From assembly GCF_014194695.1 (NCBI RefSeq), contig NZ_JACIAH010000004.1, forward strand, positions 248,001-312,000: 64,000 bases of DNA. Direction: 5' to 3'. Each line of letters begins with the position of its first letter. The first letter of the stretch is position 1. Origin of the DNA: Rhizobium sp. BK399. Lineage in GTDB: Bacteria > Pseudomonadota > Alphaproteobacteria > Rhizobiales > Rhizobiaceae. Below the pieces are notes generated by a model that had not been told where the DNA came from, made no database searches, and saw only the letters and a program-made list of their open reading frames with translations. This document shows, in pieces, positions 17,622 to 26,498 of this stretch. A program made the translations under genes and the position numbers.

Positions 17622-18005
17622 CTAGGGGTTCTGCTTGGCGTCCCTGAGCTTGACCGCCATCGTCACCGTGCCACGCACAACAATGTCGTTTCGCGAACCG
17701 CGATTGAGATCGGCGCTGCTGGTGAGGTTGATGATCTGGCAGCTCTCGACCAGCGTCTGCAGGATGAGATCGCATTGCCCCCCAGCCATCATGTAGAAGC
17801 CCTTTTGCGCGGCCTTGATCTGTTCCCCGGCTTCCTCCCCGGCCTCGACAGGCACGGACAGGGATACCGTCGTCTGCACGTTCACCGTGCCAGGAACACG
17901 CTGGCCGGCATAGAAGTTCGGTGTGCGGTTGGGGACTTCCTGCGACAATGCCGGAGACGCAGCGAGCGCGAAGATGCATGTCAGAATTCGGGCAGAGGCT
18001 TTCAT
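17622..18005 (-). CDS. Small secreted/periplasmic protein of unknown function
   Basis: 127-aa protein with an N-terminal signal peptide (MKASARILTCIFALAASPALS) and cleavage likely after ALS. The mature part has two cysteines (GGQCDLILQTLVESCQII) that could form a disulfide, and Thr/Val-rich strands (VNVQTTVSLSVPV, DIVVRGTVTMAVKL). The ATG at 18005 lies nine bases after GGAG, better than the one at 18020. No domain recognised. Its neighbours (doxX and a Gfo/Idh/MocA oxidoreductase) give no clue. Confidence 0.7.
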   Translation of the reverse strand: MKASARILTCIFALAASPALSQEVPNRTPNFYAGQRVPGTVNVQTTVSLSVPVEAGEEAGEQIKAAQKGFYMMAGGQCDLILQTLVESCQIINLTSSADLNRGSRNDIVVRGTVTMAVKLRDAKQNP

Positions 18006-18129
18006 CGACCGTTTCTCCATCTGATTGCGCTCATTTCTGCCACAGCATTGTTAAACGACAATGAGCGCGGTCCCTAATATTCTAGGAAGCGCGCCCATTG
18101 GTTTTATCCGTGATGTAGTGGAGCGAGGA

Positions 18130-19317
18130 TCAGACCTTGACCCAGGCACCGTTCTTCTTCGAGGAGGCCACGCAGGCCTCCACGAAGGCAACGCCCTTCA
18201 CACCGTCATCGACCGTCGGATAGACCACGGCCTTATCAACCGCCTTGCCCTTCTTGTGGGCGTTGATGGCATGCGCGGCCTCGGTGTAGATCGTCGCGAA
18301 GGCTTCGAGGTAGCCTTCCGGATGACCGGACGGGATGCGCGAAACGCGGGCCGCCGCCGGGCCGGAGCCGGCGCCGTTGCGGGTGATCAGGCGCTTCGGT
18401 TCGCCGAACGGCGTGAACCAAAGGTAGTTCGGATCGGCCTGAACCCATTCCAGACCGCCCTTGGTGCCGTAAACGCGGACCTTCAGACCATTCTCATGGC
18501 CGGGCGCGACCTGGCTGCACCAGAGCATGCCCTTGGCTGGCTTCTCAGAGCCCTTGGCCTTGAAGCGCAGCATGACGTGGGCGTTGTCGTCCAGACGGCG
18601 GCCTTCGACGAAGCTGTCGAGATCGGCCGCAAGGCTGTCGAGTTCGAGGCCCGATACGAAGGAGGCAAGGTTATAGGCGTGCGTGCCGATATCGCCGGTC
18701 GAACCGCCTGCACCCGACTGGGCCGGGTCGGTACGCCAGACGGCCTGCTTCGCACCGGTCTGCTCGACGGCTTCCGTCAGCCAGTCCTGCGGATACTCGG
18801 CCTGCACCAGGCGGATATCGCCGAGTTCGCCGTTTGCGATCATCTCACGGGCCTGACGGACCATCGGATAGCCGGTGTAGTTATGCGTCAGGATGAACAG
18901 GGCGCCGCTCTCGTCGGCGACCTTCTTCAGCTTCTTGGCGTCGGCAAGGTTCGACGTCAGCGGCTTGTCGCAGATGACATGGATGCCGCGACGCAGGAAT
19001 TCCTTGGCGGCGTCATAGTGCACATGGTTCGGCGTGACGATCGAAACCGCTTCGATGCCGTTCTTCAGCTTCGCTTCGCGGATCGCCATCTCGCGGTAGC
19101 TGGAATAGGTGCGCGATGGGTCAAGGCCGAGGTCGCGGCCCGATGCCATCGCCTTTTCCGGCGTCGACGACAGCGCGCCGGCGATCAGGTCGTACTGGTC
19201 GTCGATGCGGGCAGCGATGCGGTGCACTGCGCCGATGAACGCGCCGGCGCCGCCACCGACCATGCCGAGACGGATGCGCGGTTCGCGCGCCTGTTCTGTA
19301 GATGCTTCAATTGCCAT
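18130..19317 (-). CDS. Gfo/Idh/MocA family oxidoreductase
   Basis: 395-aa NAD(P)-dependent sugar or polyol dehydrogenase. The Rossmann motif GMVGGGAGAFIGAVHR is at residues 18-33, the EAVSIVTPNHVHYDAA loop follows, and HVICDKPLTSNLADAKKL carries the EKP-like (here DKP) catalytic lysine. GGSTGDIGTHAYNLASF contains the conserved Asp and His. AGGAGG precedes the ATG. It follows a sugar-isomerase-like gene on the same strand, with a palindromic repeat between. The two probably catabolise the sugar imported by the ABC transporter at 22.7-26.3 kb; the exact substrate is not known. Confidence 0.88.
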   Translation of the reverse strand: MAIEASTEQAREPRIRLGMVGGGAGAFIGAVHRIAARIDDQYDLIAGALSSTPEKAMASGRDLGLDPSRTYSSYREMAIREAKLKNGIEAVSIVTPNHVHYDAAKEFLRRGIHVICDKPLTSNLADAKKLKKVADESGALFILTHNYTGYPMVRQAREMIANGELGDIRLVQAEYPQDWLTEAVEQTGAKQAVWRTDPAQSGAGGSTGDIGTHAYNLASFVSGLELDSLAADLDSFVEGRRLDDNAHVMLRFKAKGSEKPAKGMLWCSQVAPGHENGLKVRVYGTKGGLEWVQADPNYLWFTPFGEPKRLITRNGAGSGPAAARVSRIPSGHPEGYLEAFATIYTEAAHAINAHKKGKAVDKAVVYPTVDDGVKGVAFVEACVASSKKNGAWVKV

Positions 19318-19373
19318 TGGTTCCTCCTGGAAATCTTCTGTCTTGTGCCACGATCGCGCTCCTCAAGCCGCCA

Positions 19374-19462
19374 CCTTCTCCCCACCAGCGGGAGAAGGAA
19401 TACGCCGCACCTCCCAGTCGCTTGCTTGGGCAGATCCCCTCTCCCCGCCGGCGGGGAGAGGG
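19374..19462. repeat. Intergenic palindromic repeat, rhizobial mosaic-element type
   Basis: Two inverted repeats in the gap between the isomerase and oxidoreductase genes. The first pairs CCTTCTCCC (19374-19382) with GGGAGAAGG (19390-19398). The second is a perfect 26-bp palindrome, CCCTCTCCCCGCC followed by its complement (19437-19462), then GGTTAGGGTGACGGG. Such CTCTCCCC/GGGGAGAG elements are scattered through rhizobial genomes (RIME-type). In mRNA they would form strong hairpins between two genes of one unit. Confidence 0.75.
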
Positions 19463-19512
19463 TTAGGGTGACGGGATGCGCGCAATGTTTCGGCGTTGCA
19501 GGCGCTCGCGTC

Positions 19513-20565
19513 TCAGAGCCCGAGCATGCGGCGGTTGGCAGCCTGGTCCGTACCGCCGGCTGCGAAATCGTCGAACGCTTTTTCAGTGACGCGAATGATG
19601 TGCGCCTTGACGAACTCGGCACCTTCGCGTGCGCCATCCTCCGGATGCTTCAGCGCGCATTCCCATTCGACCACGGCCCAGCCGTCGAAGTTGTTGGCCG
19701 TCATCTTCGAGAAGACAGCACCGAAATCGACCTGACCGTCGCCGAGCGAACGGAAGCGGCCGGCACGCTCGACCCAGCCCTGGTAACCGCCGTAAACGCC
19801 CTGGCGACCCGTCGGGTTGAACTCGGCATCCTTGACGTGGAACATCTTGATCCGGTCTTTGTAGATGTCGATGTTGTCGAGGTAGTCGAGGCACTGCAGG
19901 ATGTAGTGCGACGGATCGTAGAGCATGTTGGCGCGCGGATGGTTCTTCACGCGCTCGAGGAACATCTCGAACGTGATACCGTCATGCAGGTCTTCGCCGG
20001 GATGGATTTCGTAGCAGACGTCGACGCCGTTTTCGTCGGCGTGATTGAGGATCGGCGTCCAGCGCTTTGCAAGCTCGTCGAAGGCGGTTTCGACGAGGCC
20101 GGCCGGGCGCTGCGGCCACGGATAGATGAACGGCCAGGCAAGCGCGCCGGAGAAGGTCGCATGCGCCTTGATGCCGAGGTGCTTCGACGCCGTCAGCGCC
20201 ATCTTCACCTGCTCGACTGCCCATTCCTGGCGGGCCTTCGGATTGCCGCGCACTTCAGGTGCCGCAAAGCCGTCGAAGGCTTCGTCATAGGCCGGATGCA
20301 CGGCGACGAGCTGGCCCTGAAGATGGGTGGAGAGTTCCGTCACTTCGACGCCGTTCTGGCGGGCAACGCCAGCGAACTCGTCGCAATAATCCTTCGAGGA
20401 AGCCGCCTTCTTGAGGTCGATGAGCTGGCTGGCCCAGGTCGGAACCTGCACACCCTTGTAGCCGATATCGGCTGCCCATTTGGTGATCGAATCCCAAGAG
20501 TTGAAAGGCGCGGCATCGCCCGCGAATTGTCCAAGGAACAGGCCTGGGCCCTTGATCGTTTTCAT
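19513..20565 (-). CDS. Sugar phosphate isomerase/epimerase family protein
   Basis: 350-aa TIM-barrel protein of the xylose-isomerase-like/AP-endonuclease-2 superfamily. Metal-binding residues typical of the fold are seen in VDVCYEIHPGEDLHD (Glu and His), NMLYDPSHYILQ (Asp and His), KMFHVKDAEF (His, Asp) and VVEWECA (Glu). Such proteins isomerise or epimerise sugars or inosose-like ketones. GGGAGGAATTGAC precedes the ATG. It is the first gene before the Gfo/Idh/MocA oxidoreductase. An AAACGTTT palindrome lies 28 bases upstream and may be a LacI-family site. Confidence 0.85.
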   Translation of the reverse strand: MKTIKGPGLFLGQFAGDAAPFNSWDSITKWAADIGYKGVQVPTWASQLIDLKKAASSKDYCDEFAGVARQNGVEVTELSTHLQGQLVAVHPAYDEAFDGFAAPEVRGNPKARQEWAVEQVKMALTASKHLGIKAHATFSGALAWPFIYPWPQRPAGLVETAFDELAKRWTPILNHADENGVDVCYEIHPGEDLHDGITFEMFLERVKNHPRANMLYDPSHYILQCLDYLDNIDIYKDRIKMFHVKDAEFNPTGRQGVYGGYQGWVERAGRFRSLGDGQVDFGAVFSKMTANNFDGWAVVEWECALKHPEDGAREGAEFVKAHIIRVTEKAFDDFAAGGTDQAANRRMLGL

Positions 20566-20590
20566 GTCAATTCCTCCCTAAAAGATGACC

Positions 20591-20602
20591 GTAAACGTTT
20601 CT
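20591..20602. promoter_or_regulatory. Candidate LacI-family operator upstream of the isomerase gene
   Basis: GTAAACGTTTCT, with the palindromic core AAACGTTT at 20593-20600, lies 28 bases before the isomerase start. It shares GTAAAC-TTT with the two operators in front of the ABC transporter (26373-26407). The match is partial, so shared control is a hypothesis. Confidence 0.35.
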
Positions 20603-20845
20603 GGCAGTGTTCTACCACGCGATTTGAAGTCTGCAAGCCGATTTAGGCGAAACTGCAAATTTGCCCCGCGGGGCGGAAATCGAAAGCGGCCGACTTAACC
20701 ACGGCCTGCCCCGGGCTGCAAGATGTACGTACCGCATTTCCCGTTCGACGGGTGACCACTGGCGCATCTCGTCTCTGCCCCCGCGACCGCGGCGGTAGAC
20801 ATCGCGTCGTCTCGTGCTACTGTCTTCAGACCAGGAGGTTGGCGC

Positions 20846-22621
20846 ATGACCCGGCGTCTGGCAGCAATCTTGGATGCGGATGTTGTCGGCTTCTCCCGGC
20901 TGATGGGCCTTGACGAAAGCGGTACGTTCGCGACGCTGAAAGCGCACAATAGCGAAATCATCGTCCCCGGCATCGGCAGGCATCACGGACGCGTTGTCAA
21001 ATTTGTTGGCGATGAAGCGCTCGCCGAATTCGCAAGCGTGGTCGATGCCGTCGGCTGCGCCATGGAGATCCAGAAAGCACTGCTTCAACGCAACGAGGCA
21101 CTCGAACCGGATCGGCGCATGCTGTGGCGGATCGGCATCCACGTTGACGATGTACTGGTTGAGGAAGAGGACATCTTCGGTGATGGCGTGAACGTCGCCG
21201 CAAGCCTGCAGGCGCTGGCGCCGCCGGGCGGTATCTGCGTGTCCCAGCAGGTCAACGACCAGATCCGGTCGAAGCTTGACTTCCGGGCAATCGATTTCGG
21301 CAATCGCAAACTTAAGAACGTCGATCGACCAATCCGGGTCTGGCGATGGACGGCGGACAGCGAGCAGCTTCCATCGGCTGCCGCATCGAAGCACAAGGGA
21401 ACGAGGCCTCTGCGCAATCGGCCCTCGATTGCGGTTCTGCCGTTCAGCAACATGTCGAGCATCGAGGAACAGGAACATTTCTCGGACGGCTTCACCGACG
21501 AGTTGATCGCCACGCTGGCGCGCTGTCGCTGGCTGCTGGTGGCAGCCCGCAACTCCTCGTTCAGCTACAAGGGCCGCAAGCCCAATGCGCAACAGGTGGC
21601 GGAGGACCTTGGCGTCAAGTACGTGCTGGAGGGGAGCGTGCGCCGCGCGGCAGATCGCGTTCGCATTACCGCGCAATTGCTGAACGGCACGGATGGCAGC
21701 CTGCTCTGGGCGGAACGCTACGACCGGACGTTGGCCGACATCTTCGAGGTTCAGGACCAGCTGGCATCGGAAATCACCGGAACGATTGAGCCGGAACTCG
21801 GTTCCATCGAATTCGCCGCCCTTCGGGGCCGCACCGTGTTGGACATGGATGCCTGGGAAATCTACCTGAAGGGCCTCTGGCATCTCTATCGGTTCACGCT
21901 CGACGAATTGAAGACTGCCAAGGCGCTGTTCGAGCAGGCAATCGATATTGATCCGACCTTCGCGCAGGCGCAGGCGCGACTGGCTTATGTTCACATTCAA
22001 CTCGGCTGGTATGGCCCACTTGATGAACGCGCCGAGCGGATTTGTGATGCGATCGACCTTGCCGAACGCGCCATCATATCCGATCAGAGAGAGCCTGCCG
22101 CGCACCTCGCCTTGGGCAGGGCCCTGGCACTTGATGGTGCGACGGAGGCCGGACTTGCGCATCTGCGCAACGCGTTGCAGTTGGACCAAAGTTTTGCGCA
22201 GGCCCACTTCGCGCTTGGACAGGTCCTCTGCTACGTCGAACGGCCCACCGAAGGCATAGAGGAGATCAAGGAAGCATTCCGGCTCAGTCCTCGCGATCCG
22301 CATCTGTGGACTTTCCATAACGTTCTCGCGCTCGCGAACTATCAATTGGGCAACATGGCGGAAGCGGCCAAGGCAGCGCGTGCATCACTCCGCTCCCCGA
22401 ACGCAACCTTCTGGCCGGCGATTTTTCTGGCCGCTGCCCTCGGAAGGCAAGGCGAAATGAACGAAGCGCGAGAGGCAATCTCCAGGCTTCATCGCTTCCG
22501 GCCGGGTATGACGTGCCGTTACGCCCGCCGAGAATTCTATTTCGGCGACAATCCAGTCATGACCGAAGCTTTCATCGACCGCTGCATCACGGACCTCGCC
22601 AAGGCCGGACTGCCGGACTAA
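20846..22621 (+). CDS. Class III adenylate cyclase-like protein with TolB-like and TPR regions
   Basis: 591-aa protein of a type abundant in rhizobia. Residues 1-170 are a class III nucleotide cyclase domain: the metal aspartates appear in ILDADVVGFSRL (Asp12) and KFVGDEALAEF (Asp56), and FGDGVNVAAS carries Asn116. The arginine normally four residues after that Asn is Ser120 here. Residues about 190-310 resemble the TolB-like segment (PSIAVLPFSNMS ... VKYVLEGSVRR ... WAERYDR), and the rest consists of TPR helices. CAGGAGG lies before the ATG. It is cytoplasmic by sequence. It sits between the two halves of a sugar locus but on the opposite strand. Confidence 0.88.
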   Translation: MTRRLAAILDADVVGFSRLMGLDESGTFATLKAHNSEIIVPGIGRHHGRVVKFVGDEALAEFASVVDAVGCAMEIQKALLQRNEALEPDRRMLWRIGIHVDDVLVEEEDIFGDGVNVAASLQALAPPGGICVSQQVNDQIRSKLDFRAIDFGNRKLKNVDRPIRVWRWTADSEQLPSAAASKHKGTRPLRNRPSIAVLPFSNMSSIEEQEHFSDGFTDELIATLARCRWLLVAARNSSFSYKGRKPNAQQVAEDLGVKYVLEGSVRRAADRVRITAQLLNGTDGSLLWAERYDRTLADIFEVQDQLASEITGTIEPELGSIEFAALRGRTVLDMDAWEIYLKGLWHLYRFTLDELKTAKALFEQAIDIDPTFAQAQARLAYVHIQLGWYGPLDERAERICDAIDLAERAIISDQREPAAHLALGRALALDGATEAGLAHLRNALQLDQSFAQAHFALGQVLCYVERPTEGIEEIKEAFRLSPRDPHLWTFHNVLALANYQLGNMAEAAKAARASLRSPNATFWPAIFLAAALGRQGEMNEAREAISRLHRFRPGMTCRYARREFYFGDNPVMTEAFIDRCITDLAKAGLPD

Positions 22622-22635
22622 AAAGCGACGTTGTC

Positions 22636-22667
22636 AAAAAAAGACGCCCGTCCTTTCGAACGGGCGC
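22636..22667 (-). terminator. Intrinsic terminator of the sugar ABC operon
   Basis: On the minus strand a GC stem (CGCCCGT at 22645-22651 paired with ACGGGCG at 22660-22666, plus strand orientation) is followed by a run of seven T. It lies 18 bases past the substrate-binding protein stop, in the convergent gap with the cyclase gene. Confidence 0.8.
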
Positions 22668-22684
22668 CGCATTGGATTTTCAGA

Positions 22685-23632
22685 TCAGAACGGAGAATCC
22701 GGGAAGTAGAAGTCCTTCGCATTGTCCTTCGTGACAAGCGTCGCGTCGAGGACGAAGGTGCCGCGAACCGGAACCTGGCCGTAGAGACCAGCAGCCGTCA
22801 GCTCCATGGCCGTGCCAACCATTGCCGGCGGATAAAGAACGTCGACCGGGATCAGCTTGTCGCCGTCCATGACCTTCTTGACCATGTCCTTGGAGCCGGC
22901 GCCGGCGACAACATACTTGATGTCGGTACGCTTGGCCTGCTCGATCGCCTGCAGCACGCCGACAGCCATGTCGTCATCCTGGCACCAGACCACGTCGATC
23001 TTCGGGTACTTCGTCAGATAGTCCTGCATGACCTTGAAGGCATCGTCGCGGTTCCAGTTACCGTACTGGCGGTCGAGAACCTTGACCTTGGAGCCGGCAA
23101 TGCCCTTGTCGAAGCCGTCCTGGCGCTGCTGATCGATCGGGATCGGCAGGCCGCGAATGACGACGACTTCGGCGTCCGGCGTCTGCGCAGCGATGTACTT
23201 GCCAGCGACTTCACCGAGCGCCGGGTTGTTGCCAGCGACATAAAGGTCACGGACGGTGTCATCGTTGGTCGAGGGCGCACGGTCGACGAGCGCGACGTAC
23301 TTGCCCTTGCCCTTGACTTCCTTGATGGCGTTGACGAGCGGATCCGGATCCGACGGCAGGATGACGAGGGCGTCGATGCCCTGTGTATCAAGGTCCTGCA
23401 CAGCGTTCGCCTGGCTGGCGGCATCCGGCGAAGTCTTGACGATGACGTTCAGGCCCGGATGCTGTTCCATCAATTTCTTGGCGATGCGTTCGGCGTGGAA
23501 CACGACGCCCGAGGTCCAACCATGGTCGGCTGCCGGAATCGAGACGCCGATGGTGAACTTCTTGTCCTGTGCGTATGCGGTACCCGCCAGCGTGACGGCC
23601 GCAACCGCAAGACCCAACATGAGTTTGCGCAT
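22685..23632 (-). CDS. Sugar ABC transporter substrate-binding protein (ribose-type)
   Basis: 315-aa periplasmic binding protein of the RbsB/peripla_BP_4 type. The signal peptide MRKLMLGLAVAAVTLAGTAYA is followed by KKFTIGVSIPAADHGWTSGV, the first ligand-contact strand. GIDALVILPSDPDPLV, GNWNRDDAFKVMQDYL and VVWCQDDDMAVGVLQAIEQA are characteristic. The start at 23632 follows GGAGG at seven bases; an upstream start at 23647 is less likely. Last gene of the ATPase-permease-binding protein order, ending at a terminator. The ligand is unknown; pentose, hexose or polyol would fit. Confidence 0.92.
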   Translation of the reverse strand: MRKLMLGLAVAAVTLAGTAYAQDKKFTIGVSIPAADHGWTSGVVFHAERIAKKLMEQHPGLNVIVKTSPDAASQANAVQDLDTQGIDALVILPSDPDPLVNAIKEVKGKGKYVALVDRAPSTNDDTVRDLYVAGNNPALGEVAGKYIAAQTPDAEVVVIRGLPIPIDQQRQDGFDKGIAGSKVKVLDRQYGNWNRDDAFKVMQDYLTKYPKIDVVWCQDDDMAVGVLQAIEQAKRTDIKYVVAGAGSKDMVKKVMDGDKLIPVDVLYPPAMVGTAMELTAAGLYGQVPVRGTFVLDATLVTKDNAKDFYFPDSPF

Positions 23633-23720
23633 TCTATTTCCTCCCAATAAACGTCAGGGACTTTTCCTACCCGTCAACCGGACGCCCTGTGATCCCGGCC
23701 AATTCCTGGAGCCAGTCCGC

Positions 23721-24725
23721 TTACGATTTGCGGACCAGCGAGCGCTGCACCAGCATGGCGATGATGATGATCGCACCCTGGATTGCACCGATGAGATATT
23801 CGCTGATGAAGTTCGACAGCAGCATGATGTTGCCGACGAGCTCGAGAATGAAAGCGCCGCAGATGGTGCCCCAGACGCGACCGGCGCCACCCTTGAGTGC
23901 CGTCCCACCGACGACGACGGCGGTAATCGCCTGCAGCTCCCAGAGGATTCCCGTCGTTGCCGAGGTCGAGCCGAGGCGCGGCACATAAAGCAGCACGGCG
24001 ATGGCGACGCAGAGCCCCTGGATGACGAAGGCGATGGTGCGCACACGATTGACGGCGATGCCGGAATAGCGCGCCACGTCACTGTTGGAACCGACCGCGA
24101 CGACATGGCGTCCATAGCGTGTGCGGTAGAGAATGAAGGCTGCCACCGCAGTGACCGCAAGGATGACAACGATCGGCACCGGCACGCCGAGAATGCTGCC
24201 GAAATAGGCCGGACGGTAAAGCGTCTGGATATCGGCCGAGCGCAGCGTGATCGCGCCGCCCTGGCTGAGCCATGTTGTTAGGCCACGATAGATGCCCATC
24301 GTGCCGAGCGTGGCGATGAACGGCTCAATCCTGCCGACCGTAGTGATCAGGCCGTTGGCCAGTCCACAGAGCGCACCGGCGACGAGCGTGAAGACGACCG
24401 CAGCCGCCAGCATCAGCGTCGGATCGGCAATCACGCCGGAATTCATCAAAAGGATCATCAGGCTGGCAACAAAGGCCACCATCGACCCGACGGACAGATC
24501 AAGATCGCCTGCGGAGATCACGAATGTGGCGCCGACGGCGATGATCGCGATGAAGGCGCAGCGGGTCGCGACATTGGCAAGGTTGGTGATGCCGATGAAG
24601 TTCGGATTGACCAGCGCCCCGACGATCAAGAGCAATATCAGGGCTGCAAAAGGTGCAACGGCCCTGAGATCGATATCCCGCCAGGGGCGACGCCGGATTT
24701 CCCTGGTCTCCTCGTTCACGCTCAT
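23721..24725 (-). CDS. Sugar ABC transporter permease (RbsC-like)
   Basis: 334-aa inner-membrane permease of the ribose-type family, with eight to ten hydrophobic segments. Characteristic parts are ISAGDLDLSVGSMVAFVASL, GLANGLITTVGRIEPFIATLGTMGIYRGL and ELQAITAVVVGGTALKGGAGRVWGT. It would form the homodimeric channel used by the ATPase encoded upstream. The ATG at 24725 lies after GGGAGG; the frame extends eight codons further upstream. It is 80 bases from the ATPase gene and 88 from the binding protein gene. Confidence 0.92.
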   Translation of the reverse strand: MSVNEETREIRRRPWRDIDLRAVAPFAALILLLIVGALVNPNFIGITNLANVATRCAFIAIIAVGATFVISAGDLDLSVGSMVAFVASLMILLMNSGVIADPTLMLAAAVVFTLVAGALCGLANGLITTVGRIEPFIATLGTMGIYRGLTTWLSQGGAITLRSADIQTLYRPAYFGSILGVPVPIVVILAVTAVAAFILYRTRYGRHVVAVGSNSDVARYSGIAVNRVRTIAFVIQGLCVAIAVLLYVPRLGSTSATTGILWELQAITAVVVGGTALKGGAGRVWGTICGAFILELVGNIMLLSNFISEYLIGAIQGAIIIIAMLVQRSLVRKS

Positions 24726-24805
24726 TTCCAAACCAACCTCCCGCCCCAAATTCGATGGGCATCATATTTTCGCAGCGCGCTTGACGCAGCCGCCTCCCGC
24801 CAATG

Positions 24806-26329
24806 TCAGGCGGCTTTTCTCTTCAATCCGGCGGCGTAACGCATGATCTCCTGCTCCGAGATCTCGTCACCCTCGAGCACGCCAACGATCCGTCCCTCGC
24901 GCATCACGGCGACGCGCGTGCAGAGGCCGATCACTTCAGGCATTTCCGAGGAAACGACAATGATGGATCGACCGTCGCGCGCCAATGCCGAGATGAAATG
25001 ATAGATCTGCTGCTTGGTGCCGACATCGATGCCGCGTGTCGGCTCGTCGATGATGATGATCTCGGGCTCGGTCTCCATGACCTTGGCCAGCAACAGCTTC
25101 TGCTGATTGCCGCCTGACATGCGGCCGGCAACGATGTTGGTGTCGCGAACGCGGATATCGAAGCGCCGCCGCGCCTTGGCAAGCGCCTTCGCCTCGCTGC
25201 TCGGGCTGAGATAGCCGTGCCGCGAATGCTGGCCGAGCGACTGCAGAGTCAGATTGGTCATCATGCCGGAACGCAGGAGCAAACCCTTCGACTTGCGATC
25301 CTTCGTCATGTAGGCAAGCCCGGCGCGGTTGGCTGCATGCACATCGCCCGAAAACACGGATTCACCGCGAATGACGACCTCGCCGGACGCACGCGCCCGC
25401 AACCCGGCGATTGCTTCCATCAGCTCCGTGCGACCAGAACCGATCATGCCGGAGAAGCCGATGATCTCGCCCTTGCGAACCTCGAAGCTCGCATCCTGCA
25501 CATAGCCGGTTGAAACACCTTCGACCCGGAGGACGACGTCCTCGTCGACATTGGGTTCCACTTTGGTGGGATAAAGGCTCGACAGTTCGCGCCCGACCAT
25601 CAGCTGCGCAATGGATTCGCCGTCGAGCATCGCCGTCGGCGCCGTCTTGACCCACTGGCCATCGCGCAGCACGGTCACCCGGTCGGTGATCTCCATCACC
25701 TCGTCGAGCTTATGCGACACGAAGATAAAGCTTGTTCCCTTGTCGCGTAGCTTGCGCACCTGCCGGAACAGGAAATTCGTCTCCTCGCGCGACAGCACAG
25801 CGGTTGGCTCGTCCATGATGACGACGCGGGCATCGCGGCTGATTGCCTTGGCGATTTCCACCATCTGCTTGTCGGCGATCGACAATGTGCTGATGATGGC
25901 ATTCTCGTCGACGTGGGAGCCGAGGAGATCAAGCGCCTTGCGGGTCTCGGCGCGCATGTACCTGCGATCGAGCACGCCGAACCGCGTGACTTCGCGACCG
26001 AGGAAAAGGCTCTCCGTGACCGTCAGATGTTCGGCGAGATTGAATTCCTGATGGATGAGAACGATGCCGAGCGCTTCGGCCGCGCCGTTGGCCGGCAACA
26101 CGACCGGCTTGCCATCCAGCAGGATCTCGCCCGAACTCGGCTGCTCAAAACCGGACATGACCTTGACCAAGGTCGACTTGCCCGCGCCATTTTCACCCAT
26201 GAGGGCGTGGATCTCACCGGCACGGAGATCGAAATTGACGCTGAAGAGGACTTGCACGCCGCTGAACGACTTGCAGATGCGCCGCGCGGACAACACCACG
26301 GGCGCGGCGTCGGCAGAATCCACACTCAT
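24806..26329 (-). CDS. Sugar ABC transporter ATPase, tandem domains (RbsA/MglA-like)
   Basis: 507-aa ATPase with two fused nucleotide-binding domains. Domain 1 has GENGAGKSTLVKVMSG, LSIADKQMVEIAKA and VVIMDEPTAVL. Domain 2 has the usual degenerate Walker A GMIGSGRTELMEAI, then MSGGNQQKLLLAKV and IIIIDEPTRGIDVG. This asymmetry is normal for monosaccharide importers. GGGAGGAAG precedes the ATG at 26329. It is the first gene of the operon, directly behind two copies of a LacI-type operator and divergent from a lacI gene. Confidence 0.94.
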   Translation of the reverse strand: MSVDSADAAPVVLSARRICKSFSGVQVLFSVNFDLRAGEIHALMGENGAGKSTLVKVMSGFEQPSSGEILLDGKPVVLPANGAAEALGIVLIHQEFNLAEHLTVTESLFLGREVTRFGVLDRRYMRAETRKALDLLGSHVDENAIISTLSIADKQMVEIAKAISRDARVVIMDEPTAVLSREETNFLFRQVRKLRDKGTSFIFVSHKLDEVMEITDRVTVLRDGQWVKTAPTAMLDGESIAQLMVGRELSSLYPTKVEPNVDEDVVLRVEGVSTGYVQDASFEVRKGEIIGFSGMIGSGRTELMEAIAGLRARASGEVVIRGESVFSGDVHAANRAGLAYMTKDRKSKGLLLRSGMMTNLTLQSLGQHSRHGYLSPSSEAKALAKARRRFDIRVRDTNIVAGRMSGGNQQKLLLAKVMETEPEIIIIDEPTRGIDVGTKQQIYHFISALARDGRSIIVVSSEMPEVIGLCTRVAVMREGRIVGVLEGDEISEQEIMRYAAGLKRKAA

Positions 26330-26372
26330 TGACTGACTTCCTCCCTGCGGCTCCCATCCGCTTGAAGCCATA

Positions 26373-26407
26373 TGTAAACCTTTACACGACGCATGTAAAG
26401 GTTTACA
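26373..26407. promoter_or_regulatory. Two LacI-family operators in the ABC/lacI intergenic region
   Basis: TGTAAACCTTTACA (26373-26386) and TGTAAAGGTTTACA (26394-26407) are reverse complements of each other and near-perfect palindromes; the second extends to ATGTAAAGGTTTACAT. Their centres are 21 bp apart, two helical turns, so two dimers could bind the same DNA face. They lie 44 bases before the ATPase start and 92 before the lacI start. Confidence 0.8.
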
Positions 26408-26498
26408 TCACTGTTACACACAGATCTGCAGGTCCTGGCATTTGACCTCCCGGCAAGTCTGTGTAGTGTCGCGGCGAAGGCATCCAAGGCAGGACGCA

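Noticed and set aside
18061..20646. 861-codon open frame on the plus strand
   Set aside because: It is antisense to the oxidoreductase and isomerase genes, which have clear motifs and ribosome sites. High GC creates long open antisense frames here.
20612..22345. 577-codon open frame on the minus strand
   Set aside because: Antisense to the cyclase-TPR gene and lacking any recognisable motif.
20846..22621. Treating the cyclase gene as part of the sugar transport operon
   Set aside because: It is on the opposite strand with its own ribosome site, and a terminator separates it from the transporter genes.
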